From Parvibaculum sp039680535 (GTDB lineage: Bacteria > Pseudomonadota > Alphaproteobacteria > Parvibaculales > Parvibaculaceae), in assembly GCF_039680535.1 (NCBI RefSeq), contig NZ_JBDKSS010000013.1, positions 62,001-126,000 on the forward strand: 64,000 nt of DNA, read 5' to 3'. Both the position numbers and the translations under genes were made by a program. The notes below the pieces were generated by a model. The model was not told where the DNA came from, searched no databases, and saw nothing but the letters and a program-made list of their open reading frames with translations. This document shows positions 23,524 to 31,814 of this stretch, one piece after another. Position 1 is the stretch's first letter; each line of letters starts with the position of its first letter.

Positions 23524-26236
23524 GCGCGCGGTCGCCGTAGAGATCCGATCGCTGAAGCATCGTTATGCGCGGGTGGTGGCGGTCGACGATATTTCCGTCC
23601 AGATTCCTGCCGGCGTTATGGCCGGGCTTATCGGACCGGATGGCGTCGGCAAATCGACCTTGCTGGCCCTCATCTCCGGCGTACGAAAGATGCAGCAGGG
23701 CGAAATCCTGGCGCTGGGCGGCGACATGCGCGATCACAAGCATCGCAGCATGAGCCACCGGCGCATCGCCTATATGCCTCAGGGTCTCGGGCGCAATCTC
23801 TATCCGACGCTTTCCGTCTTCGAGAATCTCGACTTCTTCGGCCGGCTCTTCGGACAGGGCAAGGCCGAGCGTGAAAGCCGCATCAAGGAGCTTCTGCGGG
23901 CGACGGGTCTCGATCCCTTTCCGGATCGGCCAGCGGGCAAGCTTTCGGGCGGCATGAAGCAGAAGCTCGCGCTCTGCTGCGCGCTTATCCACGATCCCGA
24001 CCTTCTCATCCTCGATGAGCCGACCACCGGCGTCGATCCGCTGTCGCGCAGGCAGTTCTGGGAGTTGATCGAGCGCATTCGGGCGCGCAGGCCCGGCATG
24101 AGCGTCATCGTCGCCACGGCCTATATGGAGGAGGCGGACCGGTTCGATTGGCTGGCGGCGATGAATGCGGGCAAGCTGATCGGGCAGGGGAGCCCGGCCG
24201 AGCTGAAGGCAAGGACCGGGAAGGAGACGCTGGAAGAAGCATTCATCGCGCTCTTGCCCGAGGCGTTGCGCGCCCAGCATGTGCCGGTTGTCGTGTCGCC
24301 GCGCATCGACGGCGACGGTGCGCCCGCCATCGAGGCCGAAGGCCTCACCTGCCGTTTCGGCGATTTCGTTGCCGTCGATCATGTGAGCTTCTCGATCGAG
24401 CGTGGCGAGATATTCGGCTTTCTCGGGTCGAATGGCTGCGGCAAGACCACGACCATGAAGATGCTGACCGGTCTGCTGCCCGCAACCGAGGGGTTTGCGC
24501 GGCTTTTCGGCGAACGGCTCAATGCGAACGACATGGCGACCCGCCGCCGCGTCGGATACATGTCGCAGTCCTTCTCGCTCTATGGCGAATTGAGCGTCAG
24601 GCAGAATCTCGACCTTCACGCCAGGCTCTTCGAATTGCCGCGCAACGAGGTTGGCCCGCGCGTCGAGGAAATGCTGAAGAGCTTCGATCTGGCGGATGTG
24701 GCCGACGAGATGCCGGAAGGCCTGCCGCTTGGCATTCGCCAGCGCCTGCAACTCGCCGTGGCCGTCATCCATCGGCCTGAGGTTCTGATCCTCGACGAGC
24801 CGACCTCCGGCGTGGATCCCATCATGCGCGATCAGTTCTGGCGCTATCTGCTCGACCTTTCGCGCAACCAGAAGGTCACGATCTTCATCTCGACCCATTT
24901 CATGAACGAGGCCGAGAGATGCGACCGCATTTCGCTCATGCATGCCGGCAAGGTGCTCGCCGTCGGCGCGCCGCAGGATATCGCGAAGCAGCATGGGCGG
25001 ACCACCCTTGAGGACGCCTTCATCGATTGCCTGCGGGACGCGGCGGGCGCGGGGGCGACGGACGAGACGGCAGCGGACGAGACGATCATCAGCGAGACGG
25101 ACAGCCTTCAGACGGGACGACGCTTCGACTGGCGGCGCATCTGGGCCTATGCCCGCCGCGAGACGATGGAAATTCTGCGCGACCCGATCCGTCTGACTTT
25201 TGCGTTGGCCGGCCCCATCGTGCTGATGCTTACCTTCGGTTACGGCATTTCTTTCGATGTCGAGAACCTCGCCTATTCCGTCTACGATCAGGATCAGTCG
25301 CCGGAAAGCCGCGGGCTGCTCGAGCAGTTCGAGGGGTCGCGCTACTTCGAGGAGCGTACGCCTGCGAAAACGGCATCCGAACTTCACAACATGCTGCAGG
25401 GCGGCAAGATCGCCGTCGGCATAGAAATTCCGGAAGGGTTCGGGCGCGATCTCCTGCGCGGACGAAAGCCGGAAATCAGCGTTCTCGTCGATGGTGCAAG
25501 CCCGTTCCGCGCGACGACGGCGGTCGGCTATCTGAGCGGCATAGCGCAGAGATATTTCGCACAGCTCTATGAAGGGCAGCGAACGACGACGCTTTTCAAG
25601 ATCGAGACGCGCACGAGGTACAATCAGGCATTCGAAAGCGTATATGCGATCGTGCCAACGGTATTCACGCTCATCCTGATCCTCATTCCCGCGATGCTCA
25701 CTGCCGTCGGCGTGGTCCGGGAAAAGGAATACGGATCCATCGCCAATTTCCGCTCGACACCCGTATCGCGGCTCGAGTTTCTGGTGGGCAAGCAGGCGCC
25801 CTATATCGTTCTGGCCTATATCAATTTTCTGACGCTCCTGCTGCTCGCGTTGTTTCTCTTCGGTGTGCCGGTGCGGGGGTCGGTGCCGCTGCTCTTTGTG
25901 GGCGCCTTTCTCTATGTCAGCGCGACGACGGGATATGGCATCTTCATTTCGACATTCACCAGGACACAGGTCTCCGCCATGTTCGCGACGGCGGTGACCG
26001 CGCTCATTCCCGCAGTCAATTTCTCCGGTCTTCTGGTGCCCGTCTCCTCGCTCACAGGCACGGGCCGGGCGATCGGTCTCGCCTTTCCGTCGAGCTGGTT
26101 CCAGGAGCTCAATATTGGCGTTTTCACCAAGGGCCTCTATCTCGCCGACCTCTGGGCCCCGACGCTGATGCTTGTCTTCTTCGCGCTGGTCTACACGATT
26201 GCCGGGCGTCTCTTCCTCAGAAAGCAGGAAGCCTGA
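23510..26236 (+). CDS. ABC transporter, two ATPase domains fused to an ABC-2 permease (RbbA/YhiH-like)
   Basis: A 908-residue fusion. The first ATPase (about 8-240) has Walker A GPDGVGKST, signature LSGGMKQKL and Walker B LLILDEPTTGVDP. The second (about 265-505) has Walker A GSNGCGKTT and Walker B VLILDEPTSGVDP but a degenerate signature, LPLGIRQRL. The C-terminal third is an ABC-2 membrane domain: one segment near residue 562, a large extracytoplasmic loop, then five segments from about 710. With the HlyD adaptor upstream and the permease downstream it forms a drug or envelope-component exporter. E. coli RbbA was reported as ribosome-associated, but genetic context here supports transport. 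Confidence 0.92.
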   Translation: MSPAERAVAVEIRSLKHRYARVVAVDDISVQIPAGVMAGLIGPDGVGKSTLLALISGVRKMQQGEILALGGDMRDHKHRSMSHRRIAYMPQGLGRNLYPTLSVFENLDFFGRLFGQGKAERESRIKELLRATGLDPFPDRPAGKLSGGMKQKLALCCALIHDPDLLILDEPTTGVDPLSRRQFWELIERIRARRPGMSVIVATAYMEEADRFDWLAAMNAGKLIGQGSPAELKARTGKETLEEAFIALLPEALRAQHVPVVVSPRIDGDGAPAIEAEGLTCRFGDFVAVDHVSFSIERGEIFGFLGSNGCGKTTTMKMLTGLLPATEGFARLFGERLNANDMATRRRVGYMSQSFSLYGELSVRQNLDLHARLFELPRNEVGPRVEEMLKSFDLADVADEMPEGLPLGIRQRLQLAVAVIHRPEVLILDEPTSGVDPIMRDQFWRYLLDLSRNQKVTIFISTHFMNEAERCDRISLMHAGKVLAVGAPQDIAKQHGRTTLEDAFIDCLRDAAGAGATDETAADETIISETDSLQTGRRFDWRRIWAYARRETMEILRDPIRLTFALAGPIVLMLTFGYGISFDVENLAYSVYDQDQSPESRGLLEQFEGSRYFEERTPAKTASELHNMLQGGKIAVGIEIPEGFGRDLLRGRKPEISVLVDGASPFRATTAVGYLSGIAQRYFAQLYEGQRTTTLFKIETRTRYNQAFESVYAIVPTVFTLILILIPAMLTAVGVVREKEYGSIANFRSTPVSRLEFLVGKQAPYIVLAYINFLTLLLLALFLFGVPVRGSVPLLFVGAFLYVSATTGYGIFISTFTRTQVSAMFATAVTALIPAVNFSGLLVPVSSLTGTGRAIGLAFPSSWFQELNIGVFTKGLYLADLWAPTLMLVFFALVYTIAGRLFLRKQEA

Positions 26237-26237
26237 C

Positions 26238-27359
26238 ATGCTGCGCTCCATCCGGAACATCGGCCGTCTCACCTACAAGGAACTGCGCAGCTTCCTTGCC
26301 GATCCGATTCTGCTTGTCCTGGTCGTCTATATCTTCAGCTTCGCCATCTATTCGATCGCGACCGGGGCCAAGACCGAGGTGTCGAACGCCGCCGTGGCCG
26401 TGATCGATGAAGATCATTCGGCGCTTTCGCGGCGCGTTCGCGAGGCGCTTCTGCCGCCGCTCTTCAAGGAAGCCATCGTCGTGACGCCCGCCGAGGCATC
26501 GCGCGGCATGGACGAGAACAGGTTCGTCTTTCTGATCGACATTCCTTCCGGCTTCGAGCGCGATCTGCTCGCGGGCCGTTCTCCGACGATCGCGCTCAGT
26601 GTCGATGCGACCGCCATGTCGCTTGCGGGAAGCGGCGTCGTTGACATCCAGAACATCATCACGGAAGAAGTGCAGAAGCTCGTCGCACATAGCGAACTCG
26701 AGACCAGCCAGCCGATCAGTGTGGTCCTTCAAAGGCTCTTTAATCCAAATTCGGAGTCGACATGGTTCACTTCGGTCATGGAGATCATCAACCATGTGAC
26801 CATGCTCGGCATTCTGCTGGCGGGCGCCGCATTGATCCGTGAGCGGGAGCACGGGACGATCGAACATCTGCTCGTGATGCCGGTGACTTCCATCGAAATC
26901 ATGCTGGCCAAGATCATTGCCAATGGCATCGTCATTCTCGTGGCGGCCATCGCCTCGCTCATCTTTGTCGTGCATTACGTGCTTGGCGTGCCTATCGCCG
27001 GGTCGCTGGTGCTCTTCGGGAGCGGGATGGCGATTTACCTCGTGGCCGTCAACGGGCTGGGCCTCATGCTTGCGACTTGGGCGAATTCCATGCCGCAGTT
27101 CGCGCTTCTGTCGATGCCTGTCCTGATCGTGCTGGAGCTTCTGTCAGGCAGCGCCACGCCGCTTGAAAGCATGCCCGTATGGCTGCAGACGGTCATGCAG
27201 TTCGCGCCGTCCACGCATTTCGTCTCATTCTCGCAGGACGTGCTTTATCGCGGCGCCGGCTTCAGCATCGTCTGGCCGGATATGATCTGGCTCGTCGCCA
27301 TTGCCATTTTCTACTTCGTACTGTCGCTCGCCCGGTTCCGCCGCGCCATCGTCGCCTGA
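26238..27359 (+). CDS. ABC-2 type permease (YhhJ-like)
   Basis: A 373-residue membrane subunit pairing with the fused transporter. One N-terminal membrane segment (about 22-42) is followed by an extracytoplasmic domain (about 45-175, with VAVIDEDHSALSRRV and FVFLIDIPSGFERDLLAG), then membrane segments from about 180 to 370, with the conserved REREHGTIEHLLVMPVTSIEIMLAK cytoplasmic coupling region. The ATG at 26238 follows the previous stop by one base; an in-frame ATG 66 bases earlier overlaps the preceding gene and is less likely. This is the last gene of the four-gene unit that begins with the FixK-like regulator or with the adaptor. Confidence 0.92.
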   Translation: MLRSIRNIGRLTYKELRSFLADPILLVLVVYIFSFAIYSIATGAKTEVSNAAVAVIDEDHSALSRRVREALLPPLFKEAIVVTPAEASRGMDENRFVFLIDIPSGFERDLLAGRSPTIALSVDATAMSLAGSGVVDIQNIITEEVQKLVAHSELETSQPISVVLQRLFNPNSESTWFTSVMEIINHVTMLGILLAGAALIREREHGTIEHLLVMPVTSIEIMLAKIIANGIVILVAAIASLIFVVHYVLGVPIAGSLVLFGSGMAIYLVAVNGLGLMLATWANSMPQFALLSMPVLIVLELLSGSATPLESMPVWLQTVMQFAPSTHFVSFSQDVLYRGAGFSIVWPDMIWLVAIAIFYFVLSLARFRRAIVA

Positions 27360-27383
27360 TCCGGATTGCGACACTTCCTCTCT

Positions 27384-27397
27384 TTGATCGGAATCAA
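27384..27397 (+). promoter_or_regulatory. Perfect Fnr/FixK box
   Basis: TTGAT-CGGA-ATCAA matches the anaerobox consensus TTGAT-N4-ATCAA at every defined base. It is centred about 80 bases before the ATG of the hsp20 remnant. The FixK-like protein encoded at 21751 has the right recognition helix to bind it. A GCCAAGG/CCTTGGC hairpin follows at 27410-27434. Confidence 0.75.
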
Positions 27398-27469
27398 GGA
27401 TTGAGTGGGGCCAAGGACGCAGAGTCGCCTTGGCGTTATCAATCTTCACCGTGGAAAAGGGAGCGGATC

Positions 27470-27781
27470 ATGTCCCGGCTATTGCAGCGGTTTCCTGGTC
27501 ATAGATCGACCGGTGGTGAAATCGATCTCTTCGGAAGCCTCCGCCGCGACATGCCCATCATCAAGGGCGAGAAGAAGGAAGAGCGCGAGGAGAAGAAGAA
27601 AAACTATCACGTGAAGGAGCGGAGCTGGGGCTCGTTCGAGCGCCGCGTCGCGATGCCCTTCCATGCTGACGCCGACAAGGTTCAGGCGAATTTCAGGAAG
27701 GGTGTGCTGACGGTCACCGTCCCGTAGCCCGCCGAGGCAAAGGCGCAGGTCAGGAAGATCGAGGTCAAGCCCGCTTCCTGA
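27470..27781 (+). pseudogene. Small heat-shock protein Hsp20, internally deleted and nonsense-mutated
   Basis: The frame encodes recognisable alpha-crystallin pieces: an Hsp20-like N-terminus MSRLLQRF, a junction at SLRRDMP, then IIKGEKKEEREEKKKNYHV, ERSWGSFERRVAMPF, ADADKVQANFRKGVLTVTVP. At codon 86 (27725-27727) a TAG replaces the Lys codon normally found at this point; after it the frame continues with PAEAKAQVRKIEVKPAS and a TGA at 27779-27781, which is the usual Hsp20 tail. About 50 residues of the N-terminal arm and the first beta strands are missing, joined in frame. The chaperone core is therefore incomplete even before the stop. A good Fnr/FixK box remains upstream. A sequencing error could explain the stop but not the deletion. 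Confidence 0.85.
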
Positions 27782-27854
27782 AAAGGATGCGTGGGGAATT
27801 CAAGGCGTCGGCACTTCATTGGGAGGTGCGGGCGGCATCAACAGGAGAGGTCAT

Positions 27855-28115
27855 ATGAATATGCTGTCACGTCTCATGCTGCCCGCGGCGGTCGCCTCGG
27901 CGCTGCTGCTCGGCGGTTGCGCCACCCATCTCAACGACCAGGATCAGGCGAAGCTCGATCAGGCCGTGAAGGATTCGGCGGAGGCCAAGGAAATGGCGCA
28001 GCAGGCGCTCACCCAGTCGCAGTCTGCCGCTGCCTCGGCCGATCGCGCGGCTGCATCGGCGCAGGCCGCGAATGAAAAGGCGGACCGCATCTTCCAGCGC
28101 TCGCTGCGCAAGTAA
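27855..28115 (+). CDS. Alanine-zipper outer-membrane lipoprotein (Lpp/OprI-like)
   Basis: An 86-residue precursor. Signal peptide MNMLSRLMLPAAVASALLLGGC ends in the lipobox LGGC with the acylated Cys at residue 22. The mature part is a single long helix: about 25 polar residues, then heptad-spaced alanines (QSAAASADRAAASAQAANEKA) that form a trimeric coiled coil in Lpp-type proteins, ending RSLRK. A C-terminal Lys could attach to peptidoglycan as in Braun lipoprotein, which would suit the adjacent L,D-transpeptidase genes. AGGAGAGG precedes the ATG at 27855. A strong two-way terminator follows. Confidence 0.88.
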   Translation: MNMLSRLMLPAAVASALLLGGCATHLNDQDQAKLDQAVKDSAEAKEMAQQALTQSQSAAASADRAAASAQAANEKADRIFQRSLRK

Positions 28116-28134
28116 TCCGACGTTTGAAATTGCA

Positions 28135-28171
28135 TGCCGGGCATTCTCTCAATGAGAGAACATGCCCGGCA
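28135..28171. terminator. Bidirectional terminator hairpin
   Basis: TGCCGGGCAT (28135-28144) pairs with ATGCCCGGCA (28162-28171), and TCTCTC with GAGAGA inside, around an AAT loop; only 2 bases are unpaired. It separates the convergent lipoprotein and L,D-transpeptidase genes. Confidence 0.8.
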
Positions 28172-28175
28172 TTAT

Positions 28176-29114
28176 CTATTGAGGTGCGAAATAGCCGTCA
28201 TTCGGCAATGAGACGCGAACCGGCGCCCCCGTCCTCTCGCGCTTTGCGCGCTCGACCGCATCCCAATCGATGCGTCCGGTAGCTTCTCCCGCCATGTGCA
28301 CCACGAGGTCGTCGACATCGATCGCGGCCTCGGTCTCGGGTTTGCCGCCGGTTTCGATGGTGTCCGCATCCGACTGATAGGGATGCACCTCCACGTAGAA
28401 CTCGTCATTCGACCAGCCCGCCTTGATCGGCTGGTTGACCACGGTGACGGGCGTTCCCACGCGGACCATGTCGTAAAGCCTCTGGATATCCTCCGGGTAA
28501 AGCCGGATACAGCCGTGGCTGTCGCGCCGCCCGATACTGTATGGCTTGTTCGTGCCGTGAATTGCGTAGCCCTGCCAGGCAAGATAAAGCGCGCGTACGC
28601 CCATCGGATTGTCGGGACCGGGGCCGACGGCCTGCGGCAGGTCCGGATTCTCGGCGTGTTCGGAGGCCGTCGGCACCCAGGTCGGGTTTTCGCGCTTGGC
28701 TCTGACCTTTGTCGTGCCGAGGGGCGTTTCCTTGCCCTCGCGGCCGATGCCCAGGGGGAAGGTCGCGACCTGTCCCTTCGGTCCGAAGTAATAGAGCCGC
28801 AGCTCCGGCAGATTGATGACGATGCCCCGACGGGGCGCCAGGGGCAGGATGTGGCGCGTCGGAAGGTGCAGCCAGTGCCCGGCACCGGGAAGCCAGGGAT
28901 CTATGTCCGGATTGGCGGTCCTGATTTCGACATAGCCGAGGTCGAAGCGCTGCGCGATATCGGGCAGAGTATCCTCATGATGCGTCTCGTAGACTGTCGT
29001 CTCGCCGATGAGGTCGTCAGCGAAGGTGGGCGCGGCCGCACCGAGGACGATGGCTGTAAGGGCGCCGATGCCGCAGAATTTCAGAGTCGAAAACCGCATG
29101 ACCTTGCTGTCCAT
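28176..29114 (-). CDS. L,D-transpeptidase with LysM-like domain (YkuD family)
   Basis: A 312-residue periplasmic enzyme that makes 3-3 peptidoglycan crosslinks or attaches a lipoprotein to the wall. A signal peptide ends at FADD (about residue 33). A LysM-like segment (TVYETHHEDTLPDIAQRF) follows, then the YkuD domain from GIVINLPELRLYYF, with the catalytic motif IHGTNKPYSIGRRDSHGCIRL (Cys about residue 213). The last 90 residues are an acidic extension. The ATG at 29114 has GAGGA 9 bases upstream; another ATG at 29099 is possible. Its 5' end overlaps that of the divergent L,D-transpeptidase gene by 17 bases. The alanine-zipper lipoprotein at the other end could be a substrate. Confidence 0.92.
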   Translation of the reverse strand: MDSKVMRFSTLKFCGIGALTAIVLGAAAPTFADDLIGETTVYETHHEDTLPDIAQRFDLGYVEIRTANPDIDPWLPGAGHWLHLPTRHILPLAPRRGIVINLPELRLYYFGPKGQVATFPLGIGREGKETPLGTTKVRAKRENPTWVPTASEHAENPDLPQAVGPGPDNPMGVRALYLAWQGYAIHGTNKPYSIGRRDSHGCIRLYPEDIQRLYDMVRVGTPVTVVNQPIKAGWSNDEFYVEVHPYQSDADTIETGGKPETEAAIDVDDLVVHMAGEATGRIDWDAVERAKRERTGAPVRVSLPNDGYFAPQ

Positions 29115-29613
29115 TCGTGTCGTCCTCGCGGCGATGATCCTACAGCTGATTTGCGGCGCGGTCCTCGCCACGCCACTCGCGCCCGACGAATTGCCCAAGG
29201 CCGACCGCATCATCGTCTGGAAGGCAAAGCGCGAACTCGACCTGATGGTGAAGGGCGTCGTGATGCGCGCCTATCCGATCGCTCTGGGCAGTCATCCCAA
29301 GGGCGCCAAGAGCCTCAGGGGCGATGGCAGGACGCCTGAGGGCCTCTATGTGATCGACCGCCGCCTGGAACATTCGGAATATCACCGCGCGCTTCACATA
29401 TCCTATCCGAACCCGGCGGACCGCATTCGCGCGAAAGGAGGCAATCCCGGCGGGGATATATTCATCCATGGAATGCCGCGTGCTTTCGGGCGCAAGGATC
29501 CTGCGCGCTTCTTCACCGACTGGACCAATGGCTGCATTGCCGTCGGCAACATAGCCATCGAGGAAATCTGGAACTCGGTCGACGATGGAACGCCGATAGA
29601 GATCCGTCCCTGA
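29098..29613 (+). CDS. L,D-transpeptidase, short YafK/ErfK-like form
   Basis: A 171-residue secreted enzyme with a signal peptide (MTLLSIRVVLAAMILQLICGAVLA) and a minimal YkuD domain: DRIIVWKAKRELDLMVKG, GRTPEGLYVIDRR, HISYPNPAD, then IFIHGMPRAF and FTDWTNGCIAV, where the Cys after TNG is catalytic. The ATG at 29098 and the divergent gene's start share a CATG or overlap, so neither gene has a conventional promoter spacer. No good ribosome site is visible; a later ATG at 29134 would shorten the signal peptide. It is convergent with the stress-protein gene, 12 bases away. Confidence 0.88.
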   Translation: MTLLSIRVVLAAMILQLICGAVLATPLAPDELPKADRIIVWKAKRELDLMVKGVVMRAYPIALGSHPKGAKSLRGDGRTPEGLYVIDRRLEHSEYHRALHISYPNPADRIRAKGGNPGGDIFIHGMPRAFGRKDPARFFTDWTNGCIAVGNIAIEEIWNSVDDGTPIEIRP

Positions 29614-29625
29614 CAGGTCGTCGGC

Positions 29626-30507
29626 TCAGTGAACCAGAAGAACGGGCATCGGCGCGCCGCCGAGCACATGACGTGTGACGCCGCCGAAGACGAACTCGCT
29701 GAGGCGGCTGTGTCCATAAGCGCCCATGACCAGAAGATCGGCATTCGCTTCCTTGGCGCATTGCAGAAGCGTGTCCTGTACCGGGCCGGCCGGATGCGCC
29801 ATGTATGAAATATCCGCGTTGATGCCGTGCCAGCGCAGGCTTGTCACCAGCGCTTCGGTGGAGTTCGCGGTTTCTTCCTCGTTCTCGGCAATGGTCGCGA
29901 TCGTGACTTTCGCGGCATTGGTGAGGATCGGCATGGCCGCGCTCACCGCGCGCGCCGCTTCCGGCGACGGCTTCCAGGCCACGACGACCGATTTTCCGAT
30001 CTGCTTCGGCGCGCGCGGCCCGGCGAGAAGCAGGGGACGCCCGCCATTGATGAGAATGGTTCCGGCCACCGTGCGGGCAAGGCTGCCAAGGGCGGTGACG
30101 TTTCCGAACACCGTGAGGTCGTGGACGCGCGCCTCGGCGACCAGAATGTCGGACTCCCGGCCCGACGCTTCACGCCATGCAGCGGTCGCTGCCGGTTCCC
30201 CTGTCGGCGCAGTGGCCAAGGGCAAGGCTTCGCGCTTGCAGAAGGCCTCGAATGTCTTCTGCGCTCGTTCGGTCCGCTTGGCATCTTCGCGCTGAAGAAC
30301 GTCGATGAGATCGCCCATCACCATCTGCGTTCCCATGCCCATCCCCATGTCGTAGCCGGCGGCCTGGATGAGGATCTGCTGGGAGTCCGGCCGGACGTGC
30401 ACGCATTCGAGGTGCCCCTTAAAAGCGCGCGCAAGGAGCACCGCCGTCTCAAGCGCGACCGGATCGCTGGAAAAGCCCATCGTGGGCACGAGAATGGATT
30501 TGAACAT
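29626..30507 (-). CDS. Universal stress protein, tandem UspA domains
   Basis: A 293-residue cytoplasmic protein with two Usp folds: residues 1-150 (FKSILVPTMGFSSDPVALETA) and about 155-293, which ends in the ATP-binding loop MGAYGHSRLSEFVFGGVTRHVL (G-x2-G-x9-G-x pattern). Tandem Usp proteins are commonly induced by low oxygen or energy stress. The ATG at 30507 has a GAGG ribosome site; an in-frame start 60 bases earlier adds non-family residues. A FixK-like box lies about 100 bases upstream (30604-30617). It follows the alcohol dehydrogenase gene, 154 bases away, in the same direction. Confidence 0.92.
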   Translation of the reverse strand: MFKSILVPTMGFSSDPVALETAVLLARAFKGHLECVHVRPDSQQILIQAAGYDMGMGMGTQMVMGDLIDVLQREDAKRTERAQKTFEAFCKREALPLATAPTGEPAATAAWREASGRESDILVAEARVHDLTVFGNVTALGSLARTVAGTILINGGRPLLLAGPRAPKQIGKSVVVAWKPSPEAARAVSAAMPILTNAAKVTIATIAENEEETANSTEALVTSLRWHGINADISYMAHPAGPVQDTLLQCAKEANADLLVMGAYGHSRLSEFVFGGVTRHVLGGAPMPVLLVH

Positions 30508-30603
30508 GACCTCGTCCTTCGCCTCGCCGTCTGCGCTGCCGATCACGGCGACTGCACATACCGGCAACTGTGTTCATTTTGATGCGGCTGGGCCGAGGCC
30601 GCT

Positions 30604-30617
30604 TTGATCGAAGTCAG
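30604..30617. promoter_or_regulatory. Imperfect FixK/Fnr-type box upstream of the stress-protein gene
   Basis: TTGAT-CGAA-GTCAG keeps 7 of 8 bases of the rhizobial TTGA-N6-TCAA pattern. It lies about 97 bases ahead of the stress-protein start, within the 154-base gap after the alcohol dehydrogenase gene, where a promoter would be expected. Confidence 0.4.
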
Positions 30618-30661
30618 AGTCGCATGCCTGCGTCATTCCGCGCGGCGAGGGCGCTTCGATA

Positions 30662-31645
30662 TCAGGGGACCAGAACAGCGGCGCCGGTGAGACGGCCCGA
30701 GCGGAGGTCGTCGAGCGCTTCATTTGCGCGGGCGAGCGGATAGGCAACCGTCGTCGTGTGAACGCCGATGGAGGGGGCGATGCGCAGAAAGTCGATGGCA
30801 TCCTGCCGGGTGAGATTGGCGACGGAGAGAAGCTGCCGCTCCTCCCACAGAATGCTGTAGGGGAAGCTCGGAATATCGCTCATGTGAATACCCGCGCAGA
30901 CGACGCGCCCGCCCTTTGCGACGGCTTTCAGCGCGGCGGGAACAAGCGCGCCAACCGGCGCGTAGATGATGGCCGCGTCGAGCAGCTCAGGTGCGGCCTC
31001 GTCGGAACCTCCGGCCCAGTCCGCGCCGAGCGAGCGGGCGAAATCCTGCGCCTTCGTGTCGCCGGGCGTCGTGAAGGCGAAGACCTTTCGTCCCTGTGCC
31101 TTCGCGACCTGAAGCACGATATGTCCCGCCGCGCCGAAGCCGTAAATGCCCAGACGTTCGGCCTTTCCGGCCAGCACAAGCGAGCGCCAGCCGATGAGGC
31201 CCGCGCAAAGAAGCGGCGCGATGGCGACATCGTCGCCGAGCCCGTCGAGCGGAAAGGCATAGGCCGCGTCGGCCACCGCATGGGTCGCATAACCGCCATT
31301 GCGCGTGTAGCCGGTGAACAGCGGGTGATCGCAAAGGTTCTCTCGCGCCGAACGGCAATAGGGGCATGTGCCGCAGGTGTGTCCCAACCAGGGAATGCCT
31401 ACGCGCTGACCGATGGCGAAGCCCTTCACGTCGGGCCCGATCTCGTCGACGACGCCGACGATTTCATGACCGGGAATGATGGGCAGGGAAGGGTTCGGCA
31501 AGTCCCCATCGACGACATGGAGATCGGTTCTGCAAACGCCGCAGGCGAGAACGCGCACGCGAATCTCCCCACTGCTCGCATGGGGATCTGGCAGTTCGCG
31601 CTCAAAGAGCGGCGTGCCAGGCTTTTCGAACAACATCGCGCGCAT
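30662..31645 (-). CDS. Zinc-dependent alcohol dehydrogenase
   Basis: A 327-residue medium-chain dehydrogenase oxidising a primary alcohol or reducing the aldehyde with NAD(P). Catalytic zinc ligands lie in ACGVCRTDLHVVDG (Cys) and IIPGHEIVG (His); structural zinc is held by CGTCPYCRSARENLC. The coenzyme motif is GIYGFGAAGHIVLQVA (about 168-183). It most resembles the AdhA-like group described with Usp and Hsp20 genes in low-oxygen regulons, which fits its neighbours. It diverges from fixL; the intervening 170 bases contain no clear Fnr/FixK box. Confidence 0.93.
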   Translation of the reverse strand: MRAMLFEKPGTPLFERELPDPHASSGEIRVRVLACGVCRTDLHVVDGDLPNPSLPIIPGHEIVGVVDEIGPDVKGFAIGQRVGIPWLGHTCGTCPYCRSARENLCDHPLFTGYTRNGGYATHAVADAAYAFPLDGLGDDVAIAPLLCAGLIGWRSLVLAGKAERLGIYGFGAAGHIVLQVAKAQGRKVFAFTTPGDTKAQDFARSLGADWAGGSDEAAPELLDAAIIYAPVGALVPAALKAVAKGGRVVCAGIHMSDIPSFPYSILWEERQLLSVANLTRQDAIDFLRIAPSIGVHTTTVAYPLARANEALDDLRSGRLTGAAVLVP

Positions 31646-31814
31646 GGGAGCCTCGTGGTTCTTGCCGGTCAGATCAAATCATCGTAGCAGAAGCCGGGTG
31701 GCGTCGGTCATGGCCCTCCGCCGATTAAGGGTGAAATTCAAGCTTCAATCGGTAAGATGAAAATCTTATTCTGGATCATTGGCACATGACGGGCCGAACT
31801 GTCTTCGAGCGTGG

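Noticed and set aside
27398..27469. A ROSE-type RNA thermometer in the hsp20 leader
   Set aside because: A hairpin GCCAAGG/CCTTGGC exists, but I could not pair the AAGGGAG ribosome site convincingly with an upstream anti-Shine-Dalgarno as in ROSE elements.
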